DNA of 64,000 nucleotides from Bacteroidales bacterium (GCA_024709145.1 JANJXG010000021.1:1-64000), one strand, 5' to 3'; positions 54,884 to 63,263 are shown, counted from the stretch's first letter. Notes: generated by a model from the sequence alone, not told the origin. Numbers and translations: made by a program.

Positions 54884-55753
54884 ATGAGTGTACTCGTTAA
54901 TAAATCCTCCAGGGTAATTGTACAAGGATTTACCGGTTCCGAAGGAACATTTCATGCCGGGCAAATGATTGAATATGGCACCAATGTCGTTGGTGGTGTT
55001 ACACCCGGAAAAGGTGGCATAATGCACCTCGATCGCCCGGTTTTTAATACTGTTGCCGATGCTGTAAATCAGGCAGGAGCTGATACCAGCGTTATTTTTG
55101 TCCCGCCTTCATTTGCTGCTGATGCAATTATGGAAGCAGCAGCTGCTGGAATTAAGGTTATTGTTTGTATTACCGAAGGCATTCCAACAGCTGATATGGT
55201 GAAAGTAAAAGAATTTTTAAAAGGATACTCAACCCGGCTTGTTGGTCCAAACTGTCCGGGTGTTATTACTCCAGGCGAGGCAAAAGTCGGTATCATGCCA
55301 GGTTTTATCCACAGCAAAGGCAGGGTAGGCATCGTTTCCAGATCAGGAACGCTCACCTATGAAGCAGTTGATCAGTTAACCAAAGCAGGACTTGGTCAAA
55401 CAACGGCTATTGGCATCGGAGGTGATCCGATCATTGGCACTACCACACGCGATGCTGTTGAACTGTTGATGAATGATCCCGAAACTGAAGGCATCGTAAT
55501 GATTGGCGAAATTGGTGGAAGCATGGAAGCTGATGCTGCCTATTGGATCAAAGAAAATGGTACAAAACCTGTTGTTGGTTTTATTGCGGGAGCAACAGCT
55601 CCTAAAGGTCGTACGATGGGTCATGCCGGTGCCATCATCGGTGGCAAAGCTGATACTGCAGAGGCAAAGAAAGAAATTATGACAGAATGCGGCATTCATG
55701 TTGTTGATTCTCCCGCCGATATCGGAAAACGCATGCGCGAATTGCTACCCTAA
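54884..55753 (+). CDS. sucD: Succinyl-CoA ligase, alpha subunit
   Basis: 289 residues, full length for SucD. CoA-binding domain at the N-terminus ([32 protein letters not shown]), [33 protein letters not shown], and the active-site His247 in GHAGAIIGG that is phosphorylated during catalysis. It interconverts succinyl-CoA and succinate with nucleotide formation, together with SucC. No sucC is adjacent in the window; it has its own promoter and terminator, so the two subunits are encoded apart. Confidence 0.97.
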   Translation: MSVLVNKSSRVIVQGFTGSEGTFHAGQMIEYGTNVVGGVTPGKGGIMHLDRPVFNTVADAVNQAGADTSVIFVPPSFAADAIMEAAAAGIKVIVCITEGIPTADMVKVKEFLKGYSTRLVGPNCPGVITPGEAKVGIMPGFIHSKGRVGIVSRSGTLTYEAVDQLTKAGLGQTTAIGIGGDPIIGTTTRDAVELLMNDPETEGIVMIGEIGGSMEADAAYWIKENGTKPVVGFIAGATAPKGRTMGHAGAIIGGKADTAEAKKEIMTECGIHVVDSPADIGKRMRELLP

Positions 55754-55780
55754 ACCAAATCCTAAACTACTTCAGAAGAG

Positions 55781-55803
55781 ACCCGCTGCAGGCGGGTTTT
55801 TTC
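55781..55803 (+). terminator. Intrinsic terminator of sucD
   Basis: ACCCGC-TGCAG-GCGGGT followed by TTTTT, 27 bases after the stop codon. Confidence 0.85.
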
Positions 55804-55852
55804 GTTTTCATTGATTTAATTCAAATCAGATGGGATTCGCAGAGGAACGAAA

Positions 55853-55909
55853 GATGGAAAATCATCTTGTTGGAATAATTAAACGAGGTTTGAAATTAGA
55901 TTTTCCATC
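55853..55909. repeat. Inverted repeat with 35-nt spacer
   Basis: GATGGAAAATC (55853-55863) and GATTTTCCATC (55899-55909) are perfect complements. There is no T-run, so it is not a typical terminator. Function unknown. Confidence 0.5.
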
Positions 55910-56011
55910 AGTCATATTCCATCATTTAATCATTAAATACATATTAATGAATTGATTATCTAGAATAACTTAATCAGATATCAATTTTTTTTAGAAAAAA
56001 AGTTCAGATTG

Positions 56012-56042
56012 TTTGTAGGTAATCAAAGTTGTAGTATATTTG
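56012..56042 (+). promoter_or_regulatory. Promoter of tRNA-Val
   Basis: TTTG, 19 nt, TATATTTG followed by CACACC: a perfect match to the Bacteroidota consensus, 14 bases before the tRNA. Confidence 0.88.
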
Positions 56043-56056
56043 CACACCCAAAACGA

Positions 56057-56131
56057 GGGAGTTTAGCTCAGCTGGTTCAGAGCATCTGCCTTACAAGCAG
56101 AGGGTCGGGGGTTCGAATCCCTCAACTCCCA
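56057..56131 (+). tRNA. tRNA-Val (anticodon UAC)
   Basis: 75-nt cloverleaf: acceptor GGGAGTT/AACTCCC, anticodon stem TCTGC/GCAGA around CTTACAA (anticodon TAC), T arm with GTTCGAATC, discriminator A, CCA not encoded. It has its own promoter and a downstream terminator hairpin. Confidence 0.97.
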
Positions 56132-56140
56132 CTGAAAATC

Positions 56141-56178
56141 AAAGGGTTACGGTAAATAATTACTGTAATCCTTTTTTC
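56141..56178 (+). terminator. Terminator of tRNA-Val
   Basis: AAGGGTTACGGTAA-ATAA-TTACTGTAATCCTT pairs fully if two G-U pairs are allowed, followed by TTTT; 10 bases after the tRNA. Confidence 0.8.
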
Positions 56179-56212
56179 ATTTGCGCAATATTTGTACAAA
56201 AATGGGTCAGAA

Positions 56213-56245
56213 AAAAGCCGCCCAAATTTCTCTGGACGGCTGAAA
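56213..56245 (-). terminator. Orphan minus-strand intrinsic terminator
   Basis: Read on the minus strand: AGCCGTCCA-loop-TGGGCGGCT (one mismatch) followed by TTTTTT. The plus side has no T-run. No annotated minus-strand gene lies within ~780 bases upstream of it, so it implies an unannotated short transcript. Confidence 0.65.
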
Positions 56246-56548
56246 GTGCAAGCAAAGATTTTTAAACGGCGACTTCTTCTAACAAGTGTTTCATGATTTC
56301 AATTTGTTATGCAATAATATCTTCCTTTGTTCCAACCGTTGTTCAGTTTCATAACATCACATTGTTAAAATAATTTATTGATTTACTCAGGTTCTGAAGA
56401 AAATTACTAAGTACATCAATATCAATAAATAAAGCCTGAATTATACGCTTAATGTGCAGGCATTTGCATCCATTCAGTACTAAAGGCTAGTATCTTCGTC
56501 AAAATTCAAATCCGGAATTGATTGAATAAGCTTCGTTAGTTTTTTTTA

Positions 56549-56686
56549 GCTGCCAAGACTGTGAAGAAGGCGAAAAGGACGCAAATGGCTGGCGCATCGT
56601 TGTTTAGGATAGGCGAACGAAACGGTTAGAAATCTTTAATTTCTATGTGTTCTCTGCGCTTTCTTCGCGGCCATTGCGGTTAAGCT
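56549..56686. repeat. Degenerate inverted repeat (decayed dispersed element)
   Basis: The left arm (56549-56590) contains GTGAAGAAGGCGAAAAGGAC and the right arm (56643-56686), read on the minus strand, contains GCGAAGAAAGCGCAGAGAAC. They align without gaps over ~23 bases with about three quarters identical. The arms resemble the GCAAAG-rich repeats scattered in many bacterial genomes. No transposase is present. Confidence 0.5.
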
Positions 56687-56989
56687 TTCTTTTCGGTTGA
56701 TACGAATTCAAAAACTTTTCACCTTGTGACAGTAGGATGAAAAAATCGCTTCATTACATTTGGGGAGTTTATCAGCATCCCCTAACTATTTGGATTTTAA
56801 TATCAAAGCATTCGCCGACCTGTGTGAAGTTTTACACCCATACTTACACAAAATATGAATAATATCGCATTGAAACAGCAATAATTGCTTGAAATAGAAA
56901 GAAGGTGAAATTCATGAGCACTTGGCAGACCATAAAGTTCAACCTATCCGACTAACTTATAATTTCATAACGAATCTAAACAGGGATAA

Positions 56990-57026
56990 AAGAAAAACCA
57001 CTTACATTTGTAAAATGTAAGTGGTT
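56990..57026 (-). terminator. Terminator of tRNA-Lys
   Basis: On the minus strand AACCACTTACATTT-TAC-AAATGTAAGTGGTT forms a 14-bp perfect stem followed by TTTTCTTTT, starting 10 bases after the tRNA. Confidence 0.9.
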
Positions 57027-57035
57027 AATTTTGTG

Positions 57036-57108
57036 TGATTTGTCCGGGATTCGAACCCGGGACCCTTTGCTTAAAAGGCAAATGCTCTACCTGCTGAGCT
57101 AACAAATC
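57036..57108 (-). tRNA. tRNA-Lys (anticodon UUU)
   Basis: 73-nt cloverleaf on the minus strand: acceptor GATTTGT/ACAAATC, anticodon stem TTTGC/GCAAA around CTTTTAA (anticodon TTT), T arm CCGGG-TTCGAAT-CCCGG, discriminator A, CCA not encoded. Promoter upstream and a strong terminator downstream. Confidence 0.97.
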
Positions 57109-57124
57109 AATTAAATTGGAGGTG

Positions 57125-57155
57125 CAAAAGTAGACAAAATTCTAATACAGACAAG
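57125..57155 (-). promoter_or_regulatory. Promoter of tRNA-Lys
   Basis: On the minus strand: CTTG, 19 nt, TACTTTTG followed by CACCTCC. One mismatch to TTTG in the -33 box; -7 box exact. It shares TTTTGCACCTCC with the tRNA-Pro promoter. Confidence 0.75.
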
Positions 57156-57175
57156 CTTTTAGGGTAATTTTTTAT

Positions 57176-57787
57176 CTATTCGAGAATTCCCTTTCCATGC
57201 CGTGTGATAACAACTTCACTACCAGTACAATCTATTATCGTACTAGGCTGGTTTCCGCCATGACCAGCGTCAATAACAATATCGACCTTGTCTTTAAACT
57301 TTTCGTAGATAATCTCAGGATCAGTTGTGTATTCAAGAATTTTATCATCATCCAGAATGCTGGTTGACATAACAGGGTGTCCAAGTTCTGAAACGATTAG
57401 TTGAATGATTGGTTCGTTTGGGATTCGGATCCCAACTGTCTTTTTTTTGCTTTGAAAAAGTTTTGGAATATTACTGTTGGCCTCTAAAATAAATGTAAAA
57501 GCACCTGGCAAGTTTCTTTTCATCATTTTGAAAACATCATTCTGAATTGGTCGAGTAAACTCGGATAGCATACTTAAGTTGTTGAAAATAAAGGAGAAAT
57601 TGGCACGTTCTTTTTTTATTCCCTTGATTTGCGCAATTCTGTCAACAGCCTTTATTTGGTGTATGCTGCATCCCAATCCGTAGACCGTGTCGGTTGGAAA
57701 AATGACCAGACCCCCTGACAATAAACAGTCGATGACCATTTTGATGTGTCGGGGCGATGGATTCTCAGGGTAGATTCGTAAAAGCAT
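57176..57787 (-). CDS. Sua5/YciO/YrdC family protein, threonylcarbamoyl-AMP synthase type
   Basis: 203-residue YrdC-fold protein. FPTDTVYGLGCSI, the segment NFSFIFNNLSMLSEF, TVGIRIPNEPI and the end STIIDCTGSEVVITRHGKG are all conserved in the family. The detailed pattern is closer to E. coli YciO than to TsaC. Members make threonylcarbamoyl-adenylate for the t6A modification of ANN-decoding tRNAs. If no other TsaC exists in the genome this would be that enzyme; YciO itself is much less active. It lies next to tRNA-Lys, itself a t6A substrate, by position only. Confidence 0.87.
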   Translation of the reverse strand: MLLRIYPENPSPRHIKMVIDCLLSGGLVIFPTDTVYGLGCSIHQIKAVDRIAQIKGIKKERANFSFIFNNLSMLSEFTRPIQNDVFKMMKRNLPGAFTFILEANSNIPKLFQSKKKTVGIRIPNEPIIQLIVSELGHPVMSTSILDDDKILEYTTDPEIIYEKFKDKVDIVIDAGHGGNQPSTIIDCTGSEVVITRHGKGILE

Positions 57788-57872
57788 ACATCATGAAATA
57801 GGTACGCAAAAATAGCTTATTTATACCAATTTCATAAAACCAAGAATAATTGAAACTTAAAGATAGTTTTGC

Positions 57873-58226
57873 TTATAAATCATTGTTCCTGACCAGAAGA
57901 TAATAATCGTTTTCAATGGATGCATAACCCTGATCATAAACAAAAAAGTAAGTTCTGTTATCCCTTGTAACATAAATACTTGTGAAATACTTGAAAAGGA
58001 AACCCTCCTTTTCAAGAATGGTTTTTTTAACTTTGGTTTTGCCGTCCGGGTTTAACTTTAACAGAATGCCCCGGTTTTTCTTTAGGGTGTTGTTGATAAG
58101 ACGAATACTTTCGTTACCTTCTGCATGTAATTTCTGATAATGGGCCGATCTGCATTGATCGTTGCAAAACTTCTTATCGGCTCTCCCAATCAGTGGCTCA
58201 CCACATTCCTGACAATTTTTTGTCAT
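57873..58226 (-). CDS. Small zinc-ribbon protein
   Basis: 117 residues. The N-terminus carries a treble-clef-like zinc ribbon, NCQECGEPLIGRADKKFCNDQCRSAHYQK, given here by its span (residues 4-32) and four Cys. The rest is a basic, mixed alpha/beta region (KTILEKEGFLFKYFTSIYVTR) with no recognised domain. The family is common as a hypothetical protein in Bacteroidota. Nucleic-acid binding is plausible from the ribbon and charge but not shown. It lies 85 bases before the YciO-like gene on the same strand. Confidence 0.78.
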   Translation of the reverse strand: MTKNCQECGEPLIGRADKKFCNDQCRSAHYQKLHAEGNESIRLINNTLKKNRGILLKLNPDGKTKVKKTILEKEGFLFKYFTSIYVTRDNRTYFFVYDQGYASIENDYYLLVRNNDL

Positions 58227-58255
58227 TGTTTACGGTTATTGTTACTTGCAAAAAT

Positions 58256-58289
58256 AAAAAAAGCCCTCATTCTGAAGGCTTTTTTTTAC
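58256..58289 (-). terminator. Terminator of the T9SS-secreted protein gene
   Basis: On the minus strand AAAAGCCTTC-AGAATG-AGGGCTTTTTTT forms a hairpin with a T-run, 14 bases after the stop of the gene at 58304. Confidence 0.8.
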
Positions 58290-58303
58290 AACTCAGGTAT
58301 CAA

Positions 58304-59650
58304 TTATTTTTTAATGACTTTCTCAATTTGTTTTTGACCGCTCTGTGTAATCTCGATTAGATATAAACCCTTGCTTAAATTATTTATGGCAATTCTACTG
58401 CGTAAAGTTTCAACATTGGATTCAAGCAGGGTTTTTCCTGACAAGTCAAGCAGTTTGATAACAGAGCCAACAGCTGCATCAACGAAAATATGATCAGTTG
58501 CCGGATTGGGATAGACGTTGGTGTTCTTGGCCAACTGATTTTCAACACCACTCAGAAGCGTAATCGTGAACGCTTCTGCCAACACAAGGTTATTCACATT
58601 GACATCATAAATGCCGGTTGTAGCCGAAACCGGAATTGCAAATGTTGCTGTCAGCGAATTATTTGAATTCACGGTTACATTAGTTGCTTCGATGTTCACC
58701 GCTGACAAATGAGTGAGTGAAACTGAAGGAGAAGACCCAACCCAAAAGGTATTCTGAGCGCTGATTTCCACCGTTACCAATTCACCTTGAGCGGCAGTAT
58801 TTGGTACAATAGCCACCAAAGAAGGAATGAGTTCAATAATTGTAAAGGAAGACAGAAGTGTTAAATCATCAACCATCACATCATAACTACCGGGTGAAGC
58901 ATCAGGAGCAAAGGTAAACTGTGCTTGCAACTGCGAATTGGAGTTAACAATCGTTGTAATAGCATTAATGAAGTTAGAGGTACCTGATTTCCTTAGTCTT
59001 ACATTAGGAGTAGTTCCTGTCCATGAAGTATTTGTCCCGGTAATTGTAAGCGTTGGATTACTTCCTTGGCTGGCTTGAGATGGATCGACAGAGGCCAGTG
59101 CTGCCGGTGCTGCAGCATTAACAAAAAGACTGGTGCGGTAAATCACATCACCTGAGGTGTTTCCGTTTCCATTCGCAGCATTGAGAGCTGCATAAAAGCG
59201 AACTTGTCCAATGTCTGATGCAGGTGCCGTCCAGTTCATTGTCCAGCTGACAGTTCCACCGGAAGGAGCGGTGCCACCGCTTGTATGTGTAACTGCTTTA
59301 TTCTGATTTGTGAGCTTTGTCCTGCCTGCTTCAGTAATTGAAAAAGTCCCAACCTTTTGTCCGCTACTGTTTTCAGCAGTGAGTTCAAAGCCAAATTTGG
59401 AAACGCCACTGTGTGTACCATTTAATGTGATTTGATAAGTAGCTCCGGGTGTATATCCGGCAGCAGGGATGTTACTGCTGATCCAGCCACTTTGTTCTAC
59501 AGCAGTACCTGTATGACATGCGGTACAGGTCTGATTGTTGTCACCCGGACTGCCACTTCGTCCACCCGGGCTGCCACTACTACTGGCTATCAGGAATAAA
59601 ATTGTTGGAAAAAAGAGTAAAACAGCGAATACTTTGTAAAGAGGTTTCAT
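58304..59650 (-). CDS. T9SS-secreted protein with CxxCH motif and choice-of-anchor-like domain
   Basis: 448 residues: signal peptide (~1-22), a Gly/Ser-rich segment (SSSGSPGGRSGSPGDN), then CTACHTG, a CxxCH sequence of cytochrome c type, inside a reelin-like/choice-of-anchor V domain (~30-185). Two similar beta-sandwich repeats follow (~190-275 and ~280-365; compare SWTGTTPNVRLRKSG with FWVGSSPSVSLTHLS). A C-terminal type IX sorting domain ends it (~375-448: NVYPNPATDHIFVDA, GLYLIEITQSGQKQIEKV). It is exported and surface-attached; function unknown. Heme binding is possible but not shown. Confidence 0.85.
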   Translation of the reverse strand: MKPLYKVFAVLLFFPTILFLIASSSGSPGGRSGSPGDNNQTCTACHTGTAVEQSGWISSNIPAAGYTPGATYQITLNGTHSGVSKFGFELTAENSSGQKVGTFSITEAGRTKLTNQNKAVTHTSGGTAPSGGTVSWTMNWTAPASDIGQVRFYAALNAANGNGNTSGDVIYRTSLFVNAAAPAALASVDPSQASQGSNPTLTITGTNTSWTGTTPNVRLRKSGTSNFINAITTIVNSNSQLQAQFTFAPDASPGSYDVMVDDLTLLSSFTIIELIPSLVAIVPNTAAQGELVTVEISAQNTFWVGSSPSVSLTHLSAVNIEATNVTVNSNNSLTATFAIPVSATTGIYDVNVNNLVLAEAFTITLLSGVENQLAKNTNVYPNPATDHIFVDAAVGSVIKLLDLSGKTLLESNVETLRSRIAINNLSKGLYLIEITQSGQKQIEKVIKK

Positions 59651-59820
59651 AAACTTTTCAATATGGTTTTTTACTATTTAGATTGGGTCTAAATTACAAC
59701 AAATCAAGTTCGAAAAAGGTATACAAAAAAGTTTATGAAAAAATTAACACTACTGCCTAATCTGTTTACTCAGGTTTATTAGTATAACAGCTTAGTAGTG
59801 TGGAGTTTAAAAAGATGTCA

Positions 59821-61602
59821 CTACATTTTCTCAGGCATACCAACCCCGATCAGTCCACCGGCATGTTTCAATGTTTTAGCGACGAGGAGACAGAGTTTAA
59901 TTCTCAGTGACCTGTTATGTAAGTTATTCTCTTTCAAAATGTTGATTGTTTGATAGAAATGATTGAATTCTTTAGCAAGTTCAAAAATAAAGTTGGCAAT
60001 CAGGGCAGGGCTTAGTTGTTCCCCGGCCTGAACAACAACTGAGGGATAATGATGAATGAGCTTGAGAAGATGTTTTTCATGTTGATTTAATTCAAATACT
60101 TGGGTTTTGGAGAGGAAGTCGATGTCAGACTCTTCAGCTTTTCGAATTATTGACCGTATCCGTGCGTGGGTATATTGGATAAAAGGTCCGGTATTACCAT
60201 TGAAATCAATAGATTCGGCAGGATTGAACAACATTGTTTTTTTAGGATCAACCTTAAGCATAAAATACTTAAGGGCACCAAGACCAATTTGATGATAAAG
60301 CTCGTCGGCAGCCTGTTCGGACAGTTGGCTTGCTTTGCCTAACTCCTCTGTTTTTTGCCTTGCTGTTTGAATCATTTCATCCATAAGGTCATCGGCATCT
60401 ACAACTGTACCTTCGCGTGATTTCATTTTGCCCTGAGGCAATTCAACCATGCCATATGAGAGATGTTCGATATCATTTGCCCAGTCTCTTCCAAGTTTTT
60501 TAAGAATTAATTTCAAAACATCGAAATGATAATTTTGCTCATTACCAACAACATAAATCATTTTTTCAGGATTATAAATGTTATGTCGTTGTTCAGCAGT
60601 TCCCAAATCCTGGGTCATATAAACTGAGGTGCCATCAGATCTGAGCAGCAGTTTTTCGTCCAAACCATCAGCTGTAAGATCGCACCAAATGCTTTTATCT
60701 TCCTTATGAAAGAGGACACCTTTACTCAAACCTTCCATGACGATGGATTTTCCCAATAAGTAGGTATCTGACTCGTAGAAAAACTGGTCAAAGTCGACAC
60801 CCAAACGACGATAAGTGATATCAAATCCATCATAAACCCAATCATTCATTTTTTTCCAGAGCGCGATGGTTTCTTCATCGCCTCCCTCCCAAAGCCGGAG
60901 CATCTGCTGTGCTTCAAGCATCAATGGAGCATTTTTAGCAGCCTGTTCGGGTGATTCACCTTCCGCAACAAGCGCAGCTGTTTGCTCCTTGAGTGCTTTG
61001 TCAAATCTGACGTACATTTCGCCAACCAATTTATCACCTTTCAAACCAGCTTCTTGTGGTGACTGATTGCTCCATTTTTGCCATGCCAACATTGATTTGC
61101 AAATGTGAATGCCTCTGTCGTTTACCAGGTTGACTTTTGTTACCTGATACCCATTGGCTTTTAAAATTTCGGCCACACTCCATCCGAGAAGGTTGTTTCG
61201 TATATGTCCTAAATGGAGTGGCTTATTTGTATTTGGAGAAGAATACTCAACCACAATGTGTTTGCCGATATTAAGTTGATTGCTTCCAAAGTCTTCTTTT
61301 TCAATAACTTGCTCAATAAATTGAAACCAATATGTCTGATTGATATGAAGATTAAGAAATCCTTTAACCACATTGAACCCAACAATCAATGGATGGTTTA
61401 AAACCATTTTTTCGCCGATTACCTGTCCCATTACTTCCGGGTTCATTTTCAAGTCCTTGGAGAAAGGGAAAATTACGATCGTAAAATCTCCCTCAAACTC
61501 GGGTCTGGTTTTTTGAAAATTGACGTACTGCAGATCGGGATTGCGGTTGTAGGATTTTTGAAAAGCATCAGTAAAAGCTTCGACGAGAATGGTTTGGAGC
61601 AT
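59821..61602 (-). CDS. argS: Arginyl-tRNA synthetase
   Basis: 593-residue class I synthetase. N-terminal Add-1 domain, the HIGH-type signature in SSPNTNKPLHLGHIRNN (HLGH), catalytic core with YVVGNEQNYHFDVLKL, the KMSKS equivalent KMKSREG, and the C-terminal anticodon-binding helical DALR domain (ALKYFMLKVDPKKTMLFNP onward). Length is typical. A -7 box (TAATTTTG, 61631-61638 minus, followed by CACC) lies 28 bases upstream. Its promoter core is identical to that of tRNA-Pro over 14 bases. Confidence 0.97.
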   Translation of the reverse strand: MLQTILVEAFTDAFQKSYNRNPDLQYVNFQKTRPEFEGDFTIVIFPFSKDLKMNPEVMGQVIGEKMVLNHPLIVGFNVVKGFLNLHINQTYWFQFIEQVIEKEDFGSNQLNIGKHIVVEYSSPNTNKPLHLGHIRNNLLGWSVAEILKANGYQVTKVNLVNDRGIHICKSMLAWQKWSNQSPQEAGLKGDKLVGEMYVRFDKALKEQTAALVAEGESPEQAAKNAPLMLEAQQMLRLWEGGDEETIALWKKMNDWVYDGFDITYRRLGVDFDQFFYESDTYLLGKSIVMEGLSKGVLFHKEDKSIWCDLTADGLDEKLLLRSDGTSVYMTQDLGTAEQRHNIYNPEKMIYVVGNEQNYHFDVLKLILKKLGRDWANDIEHLSYGMVELPQGKMKSREGTVVDADDLMDEMIQTARQKTEELGKASQLSEQAADELYHQIGLGALKYFMLKVDPKKTMLFNPAESIDFNGNTGPFIQYTHARIRSIIRKAEESDIDFLSKTQVFELNQHEKHLLKLIHHYPSVVVQAGEQLSPALIANFIFELAKEFNHFYQTINILKENNLHNRSLRIKLCLLVAKTLKHAGGLIGVGMPEKM

Positions 61603-61630
61603 AAGGCGTTTTGCAGATTATATGATGGTG

Positions 61631-61638
61631 CAAAATTA
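61631..61638 (-). promoter_or_regulatory. -7 promoter element of argS
   Basis: TCTAATTTTGCACC on the minus strand contains TAnnTTTG and is identical to the tRNA-Pro promoter core. No -33 TTTG at standard spacing. Confidence 0.55.
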
Positions 61639-61833
61639 GAAATTTTCGCTATACATGACTAATTTGAATCTTATCGCCCGGCCACAGCTGGTTAGAGGAC
61701 AAAAGGAGAGGATTTGTTAGTTTATTTGCGGTAAAAATTTACTAAAAATAAAATATTGTTATTTTTTTAACAGTATAAACTACACGTTTTCAATTAAATA
61801 AAAAAATGTTTAGTTTTTCGTTCATAGAAATGG

Positions 61834-61864
61834 TTCGATACTGAACATAAAAAAATTACATTTG
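61834..61864 (+). promoter_or_regulatory. Promoter of the cyclic 2,3-diphosphoglycerate synthetase-like gene
   Basis: TTCG, 19 nt, TACATTTG. One mismatch in the -33 box; -7 box exact; 37 bases before the ATG. Confidence 0.7.
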
Positions 61865-61901
61865 CGCATCAAAACCTATCTTTTAACCTAAAAAGTGTTT
61901 T

Positions 61902-63239
61902 ATGAAGAAAAACGTAATTATTATAGGTGCAGCCGGAAGAGACTTCCACAATTTCAACACCTATTTCAGAGGAAATGAACTTTACAATGTTGTCGCTTTT
62001 ACGGCAGCACAAATTCCGGACATTGATGGAAGGAAATATCCTGCAGCATTGGCAGGTGAATTGTATCCGGCTGGTATTCCCATCTATGCTGAAAGTGACC
62101 TTCCCCAACTGATCAAAGATTTAAAAGCTGATTATTGTGTATTTTCATACAGCGATGTCACCTACCAGAAAGTAATGAGTGTGAGTGCGATCGTAAATGC
62201 TGCCGGTGCAAATTTTATGCTTCTGGGACCCAATGACACTATGGTTAAAAGCACCAAACCGGTGATTTCGGTTGGTGCCGTCAGAACTGGTTGTGGTAAA
62301 AGCCAAACTTCCCGTAAAGTGATTGAATATCTCATGGAAAAAGGTCTTAAAGTTGTTGCCGTTCGGCATCCAATGCCTTATGGCGACCTGGTAGCCCAAA
62401 AGGTACAGCGCTTTGCCAGGGTTGAAGACCTTGAACTTCATAAATGTACAGTTGAAGAAATGGAAGAATACGAACCACATGTAGTTCGTGGAAATGTAAT
62501 CTATGCAGGCGTCGATTATGAAGCAATTTTGCGTGCCGCCGAGCAAGATCCTGATGGTTGTGATGTTATTTTGTGGGACGGAGGAAACAATGACTTTCCG
62601 TTCTATACCCCAGATCTAAGCATCACCGTGGTTGATCCACATCGTCCCGGTCATGAATTAAGCTATTATCCCGGAGAGGTTACTTTAAGAATGGCTGATG
62701 TTGTGGTTATCAACAAGATGGATAGTGCCGGACCGGAAGCAATTCAAACAGTACGTGAAAATATTCAAAAAGTGAATCCAAAAGCAGTCGTAATTGACGG
62801 AGCTTCACCTATTAAAGTTGATGATATGTCGATCATCAAAGGCAAAAGAGTACTTGTTGTTGAAGACGGCCCGACACTTACCCATGGCGAAATGAAAATT
62901 GGCGCCGGCACTGTTGCTGCTCAGAAATTTGGTGCTGCCGAACTGGTTGATCCTAGGCCATATCTCGTTGGTAAACTGGCTGAAACCTTCAGTATTTATC
63001 CGAATATTGGTACCCTGCTCCCGGCTATGGGTTATGGTGAACAACAATTGCGCGATCTTGAAGCCACCATCAATAATACTGACTGCGATTCTGTTGTCAT
63101 TGGCACACCGATCGACCTTAACCGCATTGTGAAGATCGAAAAACCAAACACCAGGGTTTATTATGATCTTCAGGAAATAGGCTATCCAAACCTTGATCAG
63201 GTTCTCATTGAATTTGTGCAAAAGCATCATTTAGTATAG
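61902..63239 (+). CDS. Cyclic 2,3-diphosphoglycerate synthetase-like GTPase
   Basis: 445 residues. N-terminal Rossmann-like part (KKNVIIIGAAGRDFHNFN), then a P-loop GTPase core with GAVRTGCGKSQT (residues 125-136), DVILWDGGNNDFPF, and NKMD (~266) as the guanine-specificity motif. It matches the family annotated as cyclic 2,3-diphosphoglycerate synthase, which in methanogens makes a thermoprotectant; in Bacteroidota the real substrate is not established. It has its own promoter and a terminator. No accessory maturation genes are beside it. Confidence 0.85.
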   Translation: MKKNVIIIGAAGRDFHNFNTYFRGNELYNVVAFTAAQIPDIDGRKYPAALAGELYPAGIPIYAESDLPQLIKDLKADYCVFSYSDVTYQKVMSVSAIVNAAGANFMLLGPNDTMVKSTKPVISVGAVRTGCGKSQTSRKVIEYLMEKGLKVVAVRHPMPYGDLVAQKVQRFARVEDLELHKCTVEEMEEYEPHVVRGNVIYAGVDYEAILRAAEQDPDGCDVILWDGGNNDFPFYTPDLSITVVDPHRPGHELSYYPGEVTLRMADVVVINKMDSAGPEAIQTVRENIQKVNPKAVVIDGASPIKVDDMSIIKGKRVLVVEDGPTLTHGEMKIGAGTVAAQKFGAAELVDPRPYLVGKLAETFSIYPNIGTLLPAMGYGEQQLRDLEATINNTDCDSVVIGTPIDLNRIVKIEKPNTRVYYDLQEIGYPNLDQVLIEFVQKHHLV

Positions 63240-63263
63240 TCATATTCAGCTTTATTATCTCAG

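Larger units (their letters stand above)
55804..56056. other. Gene-free stretch between sucD and tRNA-Val
   Basis: With the sucD terminator this gap is ~300 bases. It contains an 11-bp inverted repeat (GATGGAAAATC at 55853-55863 and its complement at 55899-55909) and the tRNA-Val promoter. No coding frame is seen. Confidence 0.6.
56132..57035. other. Gene-free region between tRNA-Val and tRNA-Lys
   Basis: 904 bases with no convincing protein gene. It holds the tRNA-Val terminator, an orphan minus-strand terminator with a tiny upstream frame, a degenerate inverted repeat at ~56549-56686, and the tRNA-Lys terminator. The rest is AT-rich with no structure I can name. Confidence 0.65.

Noticed and set aside
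55754-57175. CRISPR array, rRNA or tmRNA in the longest gene-free area
   Set aside because: No direct repeats of constant spacing and no recognisable rRNA or tmRNA landmarks; only two tRNAs, terminators and a degenerate inverted repeat are visible.
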